From an uncultured Oscillospiraceae bacterium (GTDB lineage: Bacteria > Bacillota > Clostridia > Oscillospirales > Oscillospiraceae), in assembly GCA_934565795.1 (NCBI GenBank), contig CAKTIM010000006.1, forward strand, positions 62,001 through 126,000: DNA of 64,000 nt, read 5' to 3'. The translations under genes and the position numbers were made by a program. The first letter of the stretch is position 1. Every line of letters starts with the position of its first letter. The notes beneath the pieces were generated by a model, which worked only from the letters and a program-made list of their open reading frames with translations, ran no database searches and was not told where the DNA came from. This document shows positions 14,123 through 23,111 of this stretch, piece by piece.

Positions 14123-14752
14123 ATGGCAGAAGTACACGTATTGGATCATCCCCTGATTCAGCACAAGCTGGCGATCCTGCGCAGCAAGGATACCAGCGTG
14201 AAGGAATTCCGTGAGCTGGTCGGCGAAATTGCCGGGCTGATGTGCTACGAGGCGACCCGCAACCTCCCCGTCAAGGAAGTGGATGTGGAGACCCCCATCA
14301 CCACCGCCAAGTGCAAGATGCTGGCCGGTAAGAAGCTGGCGATCGTTCCCGTCCTGCGGGCCGGTCTGGGCATGGTGGATAACATGGTTGCCCTGATCCC
14401 CTCCGCGAAGATCGGCCACATTGGCCTGTACCGCGACCCCGTCAGCCACAAGCCCGTGGAATACTACTGCAAGCTGCCCGAGGACATCGAGTCCCGCCAG
14501 GTTTACGTGGTCGATCCCATGCTGGCCACCGGCGGCAGTGCGGTGGCTGCCATCAATTTCCTGAAGCAGCACGGCTGCAAGAACATCATTATGATGAACA
14601 TCATCGGTGCGCCCGAGGGCGTGGCCGCCGTCCAGAAGGCCCATCCCGACGTGGAGATTTATCTGGCCGCCCTGGATGAAAAGCTGAATGAGAACGCCTA
14701 CATCGTCCCCGGCCTGGGCGACGCTGGTGACCGCATCTTCGGCACTAAGTAA
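14123..14752 (+). CDS. upp: Uracil phosphoribosyltransferase
   Basis: Upp makes UMP from uracil and PRPP in pyrimidine salvage. The protein of 209 residues shows the PRPP loop [14 protein letters not shown] and the C-terminal uracil-binding [17 protein letters not shown] region. Length and motif spacing are normal. The ribosome site is AAAGGAG. It is the last gene before a strong terminator at the end of the rightward run. Confidence 0.97.
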   Translation: MAEVHVLDHPLIQHKLAILRSKDTSVKEFRELVGEIAGLMCYEATRNLPVKEVDVETPITTAKCKMLAGKKLAIVPVLRAGLGMVDNMVALIPSAKIGHIGLYRDPVSHKPVEYYCKLPEDIESRQVYVVDPMLATGGSAVAAINFLKQHGCKNIIMMNIIGAPEGVAAVQKAHPDVEIYLAALDEKLNENAYIVPGLGDAGDRIFGTK

Positions 14753-14772
14753 AATTTCCCCTATATGTCCGA

Positions 14773-14805
14773 CTGCCCCCGCCTTTCGGCGGGGGCAGCT
14801 TTTGC
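14773..14805. terminator. Terminator between convergent upp and the YjdF-like gene
   Basis: A perfect 11-bp stem (CTGCCCCCGCC with GGCGGGGGCAG) around a TTTC loop, followed by CTTTTGCTT on the plus strand. It can also serve the convergent gene. Confidence 0.85.
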
Positions 14806-15618
14806 TTATTCCTCAGGCTCAGTTGGATACTCCACCTTAGGGATGAACCGGGTGGCGACCTTTCCTTTGCCCTTGTGCTTGACGTAGAAGTAGCCGATGG
14901 TGGAGAACACCACCGCGCCGATGAAATTGACGAACAGATCCTTCATGGTGTCGATGATGCCCAGATCCAGATAGCCGCCCAGGCCCAGGGCCTCCTGGGT
15001 GCCGTCGGAGTGGACGATGATGGTGTCGGCAATGTCCCGGATGTGCACCACGGTATTGGTGCGGGTGGGATCCAGATCGACGGAATGGATGGCGTGCACC
15101 ACTGTATCTTTCTGGGCATCCAGCCCCAGCAGCTGGTCACCGGCAAATTCCAGAAATTCCCACAGCACTCCCACCGTCATGGAGAAGCAGAAGGCGACAA
15201 GCGCCAGATACAGCGGCGAGAGCTTGAAGGAGAAGCGGTCGTTGCGGTTCAGCATGTCCACCAGGCAGAAGCCGATGGCGGCGCACAGGAAGCCGTTGAT
15301 GGTGTGCAGCATGGTATCCCAGTTGGGCACCCGGACGTAGAAGCTGTTGATCTCTCCCAGGATTTCCGCCGCGAAAATGAACAGCAGGATGATGATCTCC
15401 AGCGTGCTGGGCAGCACCACCTTCAGCCTGCGGGCGACGATGCTGGGCAGCACCATCAGGAAAAGCGACAGGGCACACAGGAAAACACTCTGATATTCCC
15501 GCCGCAGCACCGAGCGCACCAGCACGAAAATGACCAGCGCCCGCAGCACCAGATACACGGTGAGGGTGGTCTTGTTCTGATAGAGCGGATTTCTTTTGGG
15601 CTTTGGTTTACGAGACAT
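14806..15618 (-). CDS. YjdF-like (DUF2238) integral membrane protein
   Basis: A protein of 270 residues. A Lys/Arg-rich start is followed by about seven hydrophobic helices. The segments WDTMLHTINGFLCAAIGF and FSMTVGVLWEFLEFAGD match the conserved core of the DUF2238/YjdF membrane family. A soluble loop of about 50 residues separates the core from the last helix. Function is unknown. It stands alone, convergent to upp, with its own upstream region shared divergently with the zinc-ribbon gene. Confidence 0.8.
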   Translation of the reverse strand: MSRKPKPKRNPLYQNKTTLTVYLVLRALVIFVLVRSVLRREYQSVFLCALSLFLMVLPSIVARRLKVVLPSTLEIIILLFIFAAEILGEINSFYVRVPNWDTMLHTINGFLCAAIGFCLVDMLNRNDRFSFKLSPLYLALVAFCFSMTVGVLWEFLEFAGDQLLGLDAQKDTVVHAIHSVDLDPTRTNTVVHIRDIADTIIVHSDGTQEALGLGGYLDLGIIDTMKDLFVNFIGAVVFSTIGYFYVKHKGKGKVATRFIPKVEYPTEPEE

Positions 15619-15794
15619 GTAAATTCCCCTTTTGCATATTGTTCCATTATATCAGAGGAAAAACCAAGGTCAAGGGCCGATTGGGGAAGAAAAATCAATA
15701 ATTTGTAAATTTCTCCCGCCCATGCTCTTTCCTTTGGGAAAGAGATATGATACAATATCCGGCAAAGGCAATCCGCCAAAGGAGGCTATGTGAA

Positions 15795-17165
15795 TTGAAA
15801 ATTAAATGTGAGTTCTGCGGGAGCATGATGAATGACACCGTGGAGGCCTGCCCCAATTGCGGCGCGCCCAACCCCAATGTCCGCCGCTCCAGCGGCGATC
15901 AGCCCCTGACCATCCAGCAGCTGAAGCAGTGGTACGAGAGCAAGGGCCTGCCCCCCTATACCGTGACCCGCTTCTTCATCGGCGAGAACTATAAAGAGCC
16001 ACGGGCCTTCGGCATCTACTATGAGGAGGAGACTGGCAACTACATCGTCTATAAAAACAAGGCCTCCGGCGAGCGGGCGGTGCGCTACCGGGGCACGGAC
16101 GAGGCCTATGCTGTCAATGAGCTGTTCCAGCGTCTGAAGCAGGAGATCACCCAGCAGAAGATGAACAGCGCAAAAAAAGGGACTGCCGCCCCCGTGACCA
16201 CCGGCTCCAGCGGAAAAAAGGCCTCCGGCTGCCTGGGAAACCTGGCGGCCCTGGCTCTGCTGGTGGTGGGCGGCGCTGTGGGAATTCTGGCGCTGATCAT
16301 GCTGCTGGGCGCTTTCCTGAGCCGCAATGACCCCAGCGGCGGCTATTATCTCTACGACAACACCAGCTACTATTACAGCACCAGAAGCTACGGCGACCTG
16401 AACTGGTTTTATTACGACGACGTCCAGGACGACTGGCAGGGGCCGCTGGATAACAGCAGTGTGCCCGACGCGCTGGAGACCAAGAAGCAGGCCAAGGAAT
16501 ACTTCGTCCAGTCCGACTGGGCGCAGAGCCTGCCCTGCGGAGATTTCAGCGACAGCGCATATGCCCGCGACCTGGAGGCAGGACTGCAAATCCAGGAGGG
16601 CTATTACATCGCCGATGGGCTTTATTATTACCACCTGCCGGGCAATTATAACGAAGGCTGGTTTGTCTACACCGGCCAGTGGGAGGAGGCGGACTTTTCC
16701 GACCTGCCAACTGAGCTGCAACACTCATCCCTGACAGAAGATGCTTTCCTGTCCGAAAACTATAAGAGCCGGTATGAGGTTTCCGACTTTGCCGAGACCC
16801 TCTTCTACCGGGATCACAACGCCCCCCAGCGCATCAGCAGGGGCTACTATCAGGTGGAGGACGACATCCTCTACCACCTGGGCGACTACTATTTCGACGG
16901 CTGGTATGCCTACGACGACGAGGACGATGAGTGGCGCTCCGTGGATATGGACGCCGTGCCGGAGGCCCTGCATCATCCCTCCCTGGCCGGGGATTTCTAC
17001 TTCACCCCCACCTGGGACGCCTCCACCCAGTTCAGCGACTTTGAGGACACCGACACCTACAAGGACGCCAGCAAGCAATGGAACAACGACGACGACAGCG
17101 ACTACGACTGGGGCAGCAACGACTCCTGGGACAGCGGCGACACCGACTGGGATTCCGACTGGTAA
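15795..17165 (+). CDS. Zinc-ribbon membrane protein with extracytoplasmic tandem repeats
   Basis: A protein of 456 residues. A zinc ribbon (Cys5, Cys8, Cys19, Cys22) opens the protein. A cytoplasmic domain follows, then one membrane helix (about 148-176), then a tail with three related units of about 80-90 residues. Each unit carries an aromatic Gly-Trp-x-x-Tyr core, an Asp/Trp turn and a His/Ser-Leu step. The last 30 residues are almost only Asp, Ser, Trp and Gly. The best start is TTG 15795 with AAAGGAGG upstream; an ATG at 15747 has no site. It could be a cell-surface sensor or wall-binding protein. No named family is recognised. Confidence 0.75.
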   Translation: MKIKCEFCGSMMNDTVEACPNCGAPNPNVRRSSGDQPLTIQQLKQWYESKGLPPYTVTRFFIGENYKEPRAFGIYYEEETGNYIVYKNKASGERAVRYRGTDEAYAVNELFQRLKQEITQQKMNSAKKGTAAPVTTGSSGKKASGCLGNLAALALLVVGGAVGILALIMLLGAFLSRNDPSGGYYLYDNTSYYYSTRSYGDLNWFYYDDVQDDWQGPLDNSSVPDALETKKQAKEYFVQSDWAQSLPCGDFSDSAYARDLEAGLQIQEGYYIADGLYYYHLPGNYNEGWFVYTGQWEEADFSDLPTELQHSSLTEDAFLSENYKSRYEVSDFAETLFYRDHNAPQRISRGYYQVEDDILYHLGDYYFDGWYAYDDEDDEWRSVDMDAVPEALHHPSLAGDFYFTPTWDASTQFSDFEDTDTYKDASKQWNNDDDSDYDWGSNDSWDSGDTDWDSDW

Positions 17166-17178
17166 ACTGAATCAATTC

Positions 17179-17219
17179 AGCAGGCATTCGCACCAATCGA
17201 ATGCCTGCTCCTTTTTTCG
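17179..17219 (+). terminator. Terminator of the zinc-ribbon gene
   Basis: A perfect 12-bp stem (AGCAGGCATTCG with CGAATGCCTGCT) with a CACCAAT loop, followed by CCTTTTTTCG. Confidence 0.9.
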
Positions 17220-17239
17220 CCCAAAACCCACCGCCCAAA

Positions 17240-17480
17240 GCATTGCAGCATAGAAGCCAGAAAAACCTCCACCCCCGTAGGGGTCGGCAACCTGCCGACC
17301 CTCAGCCTGACGGTTTCGATAGCAGTAAAGAACACCGTATACCCCAACGTATACATCCCCAAGCTTCCCTGAGGGGTGGTGCTCCGCGCAGCGAATCTTT
17401 AATAACAATCATTGCCGGTGGCAATGATACCATAATTAATTAGCTGTCGCCGCAGCAACTGAAGAGGGCACTCACCTAAT
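17240..17480. repeat. Composite intergenic repeat, copy 1
   Basis: This 404-bp gap (17166-17569) holds no gene. CCGTAGGGGTCGGCAA with its complementary half (17275-17301) is a copy of the element found at 41-42 kb and 47.6 kb. The right part (17442-17474) is an inverted copy of 41702-41734, with the core AGCTGTCGCCGCAGC and GAAGAGGGC. The middle shares ACTGCTATCG-type sequence with 41.8 kb. Confidence 0.8.
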
Positions 17481-17569
17481 TGTATACTATGTTCTTGCGC
17501 TGCTGTATACCATATTGCTCTTGACATAGTATCTATTTCTGAGAATTTCCACCCTCCAAGGTTGCGGCG

Positions 17570-18187
17570 TTAAGTTGATTGTTTTTCACAGACCATGCAG
17601 AGCCAGCCTGTGGTGCTTGTGGCTGAGGTGATGTGGGAAAAGCCTGCGTGCACCAGGGCTGCTTTCAGCTGTCCGGCGGTGTAGAGACGCATTCCTTGGA
17701 TCATGCTGGGCCATTTTTCACCCCCTGGCTTTTCGCCGTCCAGCTCGTTACAGATCAAGAAGCTGCCGCCTTTTTTCAGTACCCGGTGCACCTGGGCGAA
17801 GGCCTCAGTGATATCGGGCCAGAAGTAGACGGTCTCGAAGGCGGTGACCAGATCAAAGGCCTCCGCCGCGAAGGGAAGCGCCATGACGTTCCCCTGCAGG
17901 ACGGTGCAGCAGCCCCCTTTGATTGCGGCCCGGTTGGCGCTCCGGGATTTCTCCACGCTGATGTCGGAATAATCAATGCCTGTGACATGGCCCTGGGGGC
18001 ATTTTTTCAGCAGCCGTCGGAGATTTGCCCCGCCGCCGCAGCCGATGTCCAGACAGGCCGCATCACCGGGCGCCTGGATGTGAGAAAAGCCCCATTCCGC
18101 CATGGGGGGATGGCCCGCGTTCATCATGCTGACCATGAGCTTCCCGGCAAGGCCCTCGGGCTTGCATGTATTTTGAAAAAAAGACAT
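17570..18187 (-). CDS. Class I SAM-dependent methyltransferase
   Basis: A protein of 205 residues. The SAM-binding motif I is CLDIGCGGGANLRRLL; GIDYSD follows as motif II, then FDLVTAFETVYFWPD and LKKGGSFLICNE. This UbiE/COQ5-like type methylates small molecules or lipids; the substrate is unknown. The ATG at 18187 has AAGGAG. Between the -10 element and the ribosome site is the palindrome GTTAGC-N4-GCTAAC, also found before gpmA and feoA, so the gene is probably part of the same regulon. It follows the MerR and MATE genes on the same strand. Confidence 0.88.
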   Translation of the reverse strand: MSFFQNTCKPEGLAGKLMVSMMNAGHPPMAEWGFSHIQAPGDAACLDIGCGGGANLRRLLKKCPQGHVTGIDYSDISVEKSRSANRAAIKGGCCTVLQGNVMALPFAAEAFDLVTAFETVYFWPDITEAFAQVHRVLKKGGSFLICNELDGEKPGGEKWPSMIQGMRLYTAGQLKAALVHAGFSHITSATSTTGWLCMVCEKQST

Positions 18188-18205
18188 ATTTGTTCTCCTT
18201 ACGCA

Positions 18206-18253
18206 GTTAGCGATAGCTAACTTAATTATACACCCAAACGCCCTTTCCCGCAA
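18206..18253 (-). promoter_or_regulatory. Promoter and GTTAGC-N4-GCTAAC operator of the methyltransferase
   Basis: On the minus strand: TTGCGG (18248-18253), 17 bp, TATAAT (18225-18230), then the palindrome at 18206-18221 covering the start point. A bound repressor would block transcription. The layout is the same as before gpmA. Confidence 0.75.
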
Positions 18254-18280
18254 TCTTTTTTTCAGGTGCGAGTGGGCGTT

Positions 18281-19105
18281 TTATTTGGGTCGGACGGGGA
18301 TGGTGATCTCCGTTATGAATTTTTCTGTGTCGTTGGTCAGGCCCTGGTCGATGATGGTGATTTCCCGGGAGAAGCCGCAGATTTCCAGGCTGTTGGCCTG
18401 CATATATTGGGTCAGGCGCCGGTACTGCTCTGGGGATTGGAGATGATGGCCACGGAAGAGTACCCGTACACAGGGGGCGGCGGGGAGGAGCATGGCGTCG
18501 CCATCGAAGCGGTCGGCCTCGTCCAGCAGGAGGAATACGCCGTCGTAGTGCTCGTAGCGCTGCGCCTGCAAATGCTGTCGGGAGATGCCGAAGCCCACCT
18601 TGCCCAGAAAGATCACAGCCTCCGCTTGGGCGGCGGCCAGGCGGCTGGTGGACAGCTCAATCTCATCGTTGCTCTGCATGGTCAGGGAGTCCTCCACCCA
18701 GAAAAGGCGGCAGGCGGGAGCCTGGATCAGCTCGATTTCCCCCAGCGGGGAGACCTGGGCATCATGGAGCCGCTGGAGCTGGGCATCGATCTTGCGTTCA
18801 ATGCGGGCCAGGTGGCGCTGCTTTTGGGCTACCGCCTCTTTCTGCACCCGCAGCTTTTCTTCGATCTTGTCCACGTCCCGGTTGTGGAGGAAATCGGCGA
18901 TTTCCTCCAGAGGCATGTCCAGCGCCCGCAGGTAGCGGATGGTATTGAATACTTCAAACTGCCGGGGGCCGTAGTAGCGGTAGGACGTGGCGGGGTCTAC
19001 GTATTCCGGCGTCAGCAGCCCCAGGGCCTCGTAGTGGCGGATGCTGCTGACGCTGAGCTGGAAAAGCCGGGCCATCTCTCCGATGGAAAAGAGCCGCTTA
19101 TCCAT
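18281..19105 (-). CDS. MerR-family regulator with GyrI-like effector domain
   Basis: A protein of 274 residues. The N-terminal winged helix (FSIGEMARLFQLSVSSIRHY) and the GLLTPEYVDPATSYRYYGP wing are typical of BmrR-like activators. A long dimerisation helix follows at about 75-115, then a GyrI-like ligand-binding domain. It is preceded by a MATE pump in the same transcript, overlapping by eight bases, and a 19-bp-spacer MerR promoter lies in front of the pump. It should sense a drug-like ligand and activate both genes. The ATG at 19105 was chosen over an upstream start because of domain alignment. Confidence 0.88.
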   Translation of the reverse strand: MDKRLFSIGEMARLFQLSVSSIRHYEALGLLTPEYVDPATSYRYYGPRQFEVFNTIRYLRALDMPLEEIADFLHNRDVDKIEEKLRVQKEAVAQKQRHLARIERKIDAQLQRLHDAQVSPLGEIELIQAPACRLFWVEDSLTMQSNDEIELSTSRLAAAQAEAVIFLGKVGFGISRQHLQAQRYEHYDGVFLLLDEADRFDGDAMLLPAAPCVRVLFRGHHLQSPEQYRRLTQYMQANSLEICGFSREITIIDQGLTNDTEKFITEITIPVRPK

Positions 19106-20456
19106 GGCGCGGTACCTCCGATTTGCGCCGGGCCAACAGGGCGTAGGCAATCACGCAGATGATCACGGACAGCAGCGAGCCGCATGCCGGGGCAAGGCCC
19201 ATGGGGAACAGGGTGTGGGGGAAGAGACGGGAGGCCAGATAGGCCCCCGGCACCCGCACGCAGACGATGGAGAGGAAATTATGCAGAAACGACAGCCCGG
19301 AGCGGCCGATGGCGCAGAAATAGCCGCTGAAGCTGAATTGGATACCGGCCAGGAAGCTGTCCCAGATGTAGCCCCGCAGATACTGGCCGCCCAGGCGGAT
19401 GACCTCCGCCCCGTCCGTCCGGCTCCCGTCGGTGAAGAGGGCGACAATGGGTTCTGCAATGAACTGCACGCTGACGGCAATTATCAGCCCAACGCCGCTG
19501 GCAATCAGGATGGCATAGCGCAGCGTGGCCACTGCCCGCTCCGGCTTTCCTGCGCCGATGTTCTGCGCCCCCAGGGCGGAGACGGTGGAGAGCATGGAGG
19601 AGGGAATGAGGAAGAGAAAGCCGATCACCTTTTCCACGATCCCCACCGCGGCGGCGTCCGTCAGCCCCCGCCGGTTGGCAATGACGGTGATAATGATGAA
19701 GGAAATCTGGATGAAGCCATCCTGTAGTGTGATGGGAAGCCCAATGGAGAGAATTTTGCCAAGGACATCCCGCCGGGGCTTAAAATCCTGCCTGCACAGC
19801 ACAATGCTGCGCTTGCGCAGGATCACGGCCAGCGATACGGCCACGCTGACGGCCTGGGCCAGGGTGGTGCCCAGTGCCGCCCCGGCGGGGCCCATGTGAA
19901 GCGCACCCATGAACAGATAGTCCAGGGCGATGTTGGCAACGCAGGCCACGGCGATGAAGTACATGGGGCTTTTGCTGTCCCCCAGCCCCCGAAAGACGGA
20001 GCTGATGATGTTGTAGGCGGTGATGAAGGGAATGCCAATGAAGCAGATGGTGAGATAGCGCACCGTGCCCTCCACCGCCTCCGCTGGGGTGGACATGACG
20101 CCGGCAATGGGGCGAACCAAAAGCAGCAGCCCAACCGTCAGCCCGGCGGACAGGGCCATAAACAGCGTCGCGGTGTTGCCGATGGCCTGGGCGGCCCGCC
20201 TGCGGTCGCCGCCGCCAACCGCCTGCCCAATGCTGACGGTGGTGCCCATGGATAGGCCCACGAGCATCACCGTGAGCATATGCATCACCTGCGACCCCAC
20301 GGACACGGCGGTAGTGCTGGCCACCCCCTCAAACTGCCCGATGATAAACAGGTCTGCCATGCCATACAGGGTTTGCAGAAAATACGAGAGCAGATACGGC
20401 AGCGAGAAGCAAATCACATTCCGAAACACACTGCCTGTGGTCAGATTCTTCTCCAT
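19098..20456 (-). CDS. MATE family multidrug efflux protein
   Basis: A protein of 452 residues with twelve predicted membrane helices in two related halves. The N-terminal part (FSLPYLLSYFLQTLYGMADLFIIGQFEG) and repeated polar positions are typical of NorM/DinF-like Na+- or H+-driven exporters. It is the first gene of an operon with the MerR regulator. The promoter at 20493-20523 has the long spacer of MerR-activated genes, so expression is likely induced by the pump's own substrates. Confidence 0.92.
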   Translation of the reverse strand: MEKNLTTGSVFRNVICFSLPYLLSYFLQTLYGMADLFIIGQFEGVASTTAVSVGSQVMHMLTVMLVGLSMGTTVSIGQAVGGGDRRRAAQAIGNTATLFMALSAGLTVGLLLLVRPIAGVMSTPAEAVEGTVRYLTICFIGIPFITAYNIISSVFRGLGDSKSPMYFIAVACVANIALDYLFMGALHMGPAGAALGTTLAQAVSVAVSLAVILRKRSIVLCRQDFKPRRDVLGKILSIGLPITLQDGFIQISFIIITVIANRRGLTDAAAVGIVEKVIGFLFLIPSSMLSTVSALGAQNIGAGKPERAVATLRYAILIASGVGLIIAVSVQFIAEPIVALFTDGSRTDGAEVIRLGGQYLRGYIWDSFLAGIQFSFSGYFCAIGRSGLSFLHNFLSIVCVRVPGAYLASRLFPHTLFPMGLAPACGSLLSVIICVIAYALLARRKSEVPRHG

Positions 20457-20492
20457 AAAAGCGTCAAGCCTTCTTTCTGTTTGCTTTCCTCT

Positions 20493-20523
20493 ATAGTAAA
20501 CTCTACAATGGTTGTAGAGTCAA
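20493..20523 (-). promoter_or_regulatory. MerR-type promoter with 19-bp spacer
   Basis: On the minus strand: TTGACT (20518-20523), 19-bp spacer, TACTAT (20493-20498). The spacer holds the palindrome CTCTACAATGGTTGTAGAG (20501-20519). This geometry is the hallmark of MerR/BmrR-activated promoters. Confidence 0.9.
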
Positions 20524-20530
20524 GACGTTT

Positions 20531-20760
20531 TTTCCCCAACCTCCCCTGAAAGGGGAGGCGGCGCACACAGCGCGCCGAAGGGGTCAGCGGCGGTACGCAG
20601 AACACCGATTAGAAAGGGCCAAGGCGAATTCGTAGTATGTCCTGTTTGGGATTGTACGGATTCGCCTGGGCTTTGATAGAACTATAAGCACCTACCGCGA
20701 AACCCCTCAGTCTCGGCTACGCCGAGCCAGCTCCCCTTTCAGGGGAGCCGAGGGGGTGAA
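20531..20760. repeat. Long palindromic intergenic element
   Basis: The gap between the MATE gene and the PH-domain gene (376 bp) is mostly one imperfect inverted repeat. CCTCCCCT-GAA-AGGGGAGG (20540-20558) at the left mirrors GCTCCCCT-TTC-AGGGGAGC (20730-20748) at the right. Inside, AGGCGAATTCGTA (20622-20634) mirrors TACGGATTCGCCT (20655-20667). There is no coding capacity; it looks like a non-autonomous mobile or REP-like element. Confidence 0.75.
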
Positions 20761-20833
20761 AAATGAAGTTGAAAATGAGGGGGAAATCCTGTAGAATAGA
20801 GGCACAATTACCGACAAACGGGAGGAAATATGT

Positions 20834-21220
20834 ATGGCAGTCAATTTTAATGAGAATTCTACGTGGAATCTGAAGCCCATTCGGGTGGAGGCTGTTCGCA
20901 ATGATGTGATGGGGCTTTTGATCGAGGGCGAGGAAGTGGTCATGGCGTTCCAGACGGTGCGCGACCAGCTGGTGTTTACCAACAAGCGGATCATTGCCAT
21001 TGATGTGCAGGGCATCACCGGCAAGCGGAAGTCCTTCAGCTCCATGCCCTATTCCAAAATCCAGTATTTTTCTATCCAAACCCCTGGCTTTGCCGAGCTG
21101 TTTGCGGATACGGAGCTGTTCATCATGTTCTCCAATGGCTTTACGGCGACCTTTGAGCTGAAGGGCAGCGTGGATATCGGCCTGCTGGGCCGGGTGATCT
21201 CTAAGTACGTACTGGACTGA
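20834..21220 (+). CDS. Bacterial PH-domain protein
   Basis: A protein of 128 residues with no membrane segment. The strand-rich sequence (VVMAFQTVRDQLVFTNKRIIAID, then GKRKSFSSMPYSKIQYFSI) is typical of bacterial PH (bPH) domains, which often mediate assembly or small-ligand binding at the membrane. GGGAGG lies ahead of ATG 20834. It is nine bases upstream of recQ and is probably co-transcribed; a functional link with recQ is not established. Confidence 0.8.
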   Translation: MAVNFNENSTWNLKPIRVEAVRNDVMGLLIEGEEVVMAFQTVRDQLVFTNKRIIAIDVQGITGKRKSFSSMPYSKIQYFSIQTPGFAELFADTELFIMFSNGFTATFELKGSVDIGLLGRVISKYVLD

Positions 21221-21229
21221 GCGGGCAGC

Positions 21230-23074
21230 ATGGAGACGAAGGAATCCGTTTTGCGCCGTGTATTCGGCTACACCGCCTTCCGGGGCGGGCAGGAGGCGCT
21301 GATCGACGCGGAGCTGGCCGGGCGGGATGTGTTCGGTGTCATGCCCACCGGGGGCGGAAAGAGCCTGTGCTATCAGATCCCGGCGCTGCTGCTGCCCGGC
21401 GTGACGCTGGTGGTCTCCCCGCTGATTTCCCTGATGCACGATCAGGTGATGGCGCTGAAGGATGTAGGGGTGCCCGCCGCCTATGTCAACAGCTCCTTAA
21501 CGATGCAGCAGATTCGCCTGGTGTACCGCAACATCTGCGCGGGAATGTACAAGATCATCTACGTCGCCCCGGAGCGGCTGCTGTCTGACGGCTTTCTGGA
21601 GGCGGTGCAAAGCCGCACGGTTTCCATGGTGACGGTGGACGAGGCGCACTGCATCTCCCAATGGGGGCAGGATTTCCGGCCCAGCTATTTGAAAATCGTG
21701 GATTTTCTGAGGCTCCTGCCCGTCCGCCCGGTGGTGTCCGCCTTTACGGCCACGGCCACGGAGCGGGTGCGTCAGGACGTGGAGGAAACCCTGGGGCTGC
21801 AAAACCCACTGCGGGTGGTCACCGGCTTTGACCGCCCCAACCTCCGCTTCGAGGTGCGCCATCCGCCCAAAAAGCCGGATGCCGTCCTGGAGCTGGTGCG
21901 CCAGCGCCGGGGAAAGTCCGGCATCATCTACTGCACCACCCGAAAAAATGTGGAGAAGGTGTGTGAGCTTCTGCGTGCCAACGGCTTTTCCGCCACCCGC
22001 TATCACGCGGGTCTGAGCGACCAGGAGCGCCACGACAACCAGGAGGATTTCCTCTATGACCGGGCGGCCGTTATGGTGGCCACCAACGCCTTTGGCATGG
22101 GCATCGATAAATCCAACGTCTCCTACGTCATTCATTACAATATGCCCCAGAGCCTGGAAAACTACTACCAGGAGGCGGGCAGAGCCGGACGGGACGGCGC
22201 GGCGGCGGAGTGCATTCTGCTCTATTCCGCCGGGGATGTGGAGACGGCCAGATTCCTGATCCTCCACCCGGGCGGGCCGGAGGAGGAGGCAGCCTCGCCG
22301 GAGCAGGTGCAGCAGGATCTGATCCGGCTGGATCAGATGGTGGGCTACTGCAAGACCCAGAGCTGCCTGCGCGGGTATATCCTGGATTATTTCGGCCAGA
22401 GCCATGAAGCGCGCTGCGGCAACTGCGGCAGCTGTGACCTGGTGCTGGAGACGCAGGACATCACCGGCGAGGCAAAGGTGATATTGAGCTGCGCGGCCCA
22501 CATTCAGCAGCTTCTGGGCTACTCTCTGGGCCTGGTCGCCCTCCGGCGGGTGCTGCTGGGCAGCCGGGAGAGCCGGGTGCTCCAGCTCCGGCTGGATCGC
22601 CTGCCGGAATACGGCGCACTGCACCGGGTGGGAAAAACCGCTCTGGGGCAGATGACGGAAGGATTGCTGGCCCAGGGCTATCTGTATGCCGACCCGGAGC
22701 ATCGGGCGGTCAGCCCGACGGAAAAGGCGGCCCCGGTGCTGCGCGGAGAGCAGGCGGTTTCCATGCAGGTGCAGGTCAAGCCAAAGGCGAAAAAGACGGC
22801 TGCCTACGCCGACGCGCCGGTGCAGCCCATTGATGAAGCACTGTATGCGGCGCTGAAAAATCTCCGCTTCCGCCTGGCAAGGCAGGAGCATATGCCTGCC
22901 TACATCGTCTTTTCCAACGCCACGCTGGAGGATATGGCCCGCAGGCATCCCCAAAACCTGGAGGAATTCCTGCAAGTCAGCGGCGTGGGCAGCACCAAGG
23001 CTCAGCGGTATGCGGATGCGTTCCTGGCGGAGATTCACAGGTATGACAGTGAAATGGGGCCATCGGCCAATTAA
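21230..23074 (+). CDS. recQ: RecQ family ATP-dependent DNA helicase
   Basis: A 3'-5' helicase of 614 residues for recombination repair. The order is: motif 0/I (GYTAFRGGQEALI, then Walker A PTGGGKSLCYQ near 39-49), DEAH box VDEAHCISQWG, helicase C domain with the TNAFGMGIDK and QEAGRAGRDG motifs, the four-cysteine zinc site of the RQC domain (CKTQSC through CGNCGSCD), a winged helix, and a C-terminal HRDC domain ending near residue 605. Nothing is missing. Confidence 0.96.
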   Translation: METKESVLRRVFGYTAFRGGQEALIDAELAGRDVFGVMPTGGGKSLCYQIPALLLPGVTLVVSPLISLMHDQVMALKDVGVPAAYVNSSLTMQQIRLVYRNICAGMYKIIYVAPERLLSDGFLEAVQSRTVSMVTVDEAHCISQWGQDFRPSYLKIVDFLRLLPVRPVVSAFTATATERVRQDVEETLGLQNPLRVVTGFDRPNLRFEVRHPPKKPDAVLELVRQRRGKSGIIYCTTRKNVEKVCELLRANGFSATRYHAGLSDQERHDNQEDFLYDRAAVMVATNAFGMGIDKSNVSYVIHYNMPQSLENYYQEAGRAGRDGAAAECILLYSAGDVETARFLILHPGGPEEEAASPEQVQQDLIRLDQMVGYCKTQSCLRGYILDYFGQSHEARCGNCGSCDLVLETQDITGEAKVILSCAAHIQQLLGYSLGLVALRRVLLGSRESRVLQLRLDRLPEYGALHRVGKTALGQMTEGLLAQGYLYADPEHRAVSPTEKAAPVLRGEQAVSMQVQVKPKAKKTAAYADAPVQPIDEALYAALKNLRFRLARQEHMPAYIVFSNATLEDMARRHPQNLEEFLQVSGVGSTKAQRYADAFLAEIHRYDSEMGPSAN

Positions 23075-23111
23075 AATTTGGAGCGCACTGTTTACGCGGT
23101 GCGCTCCATGC

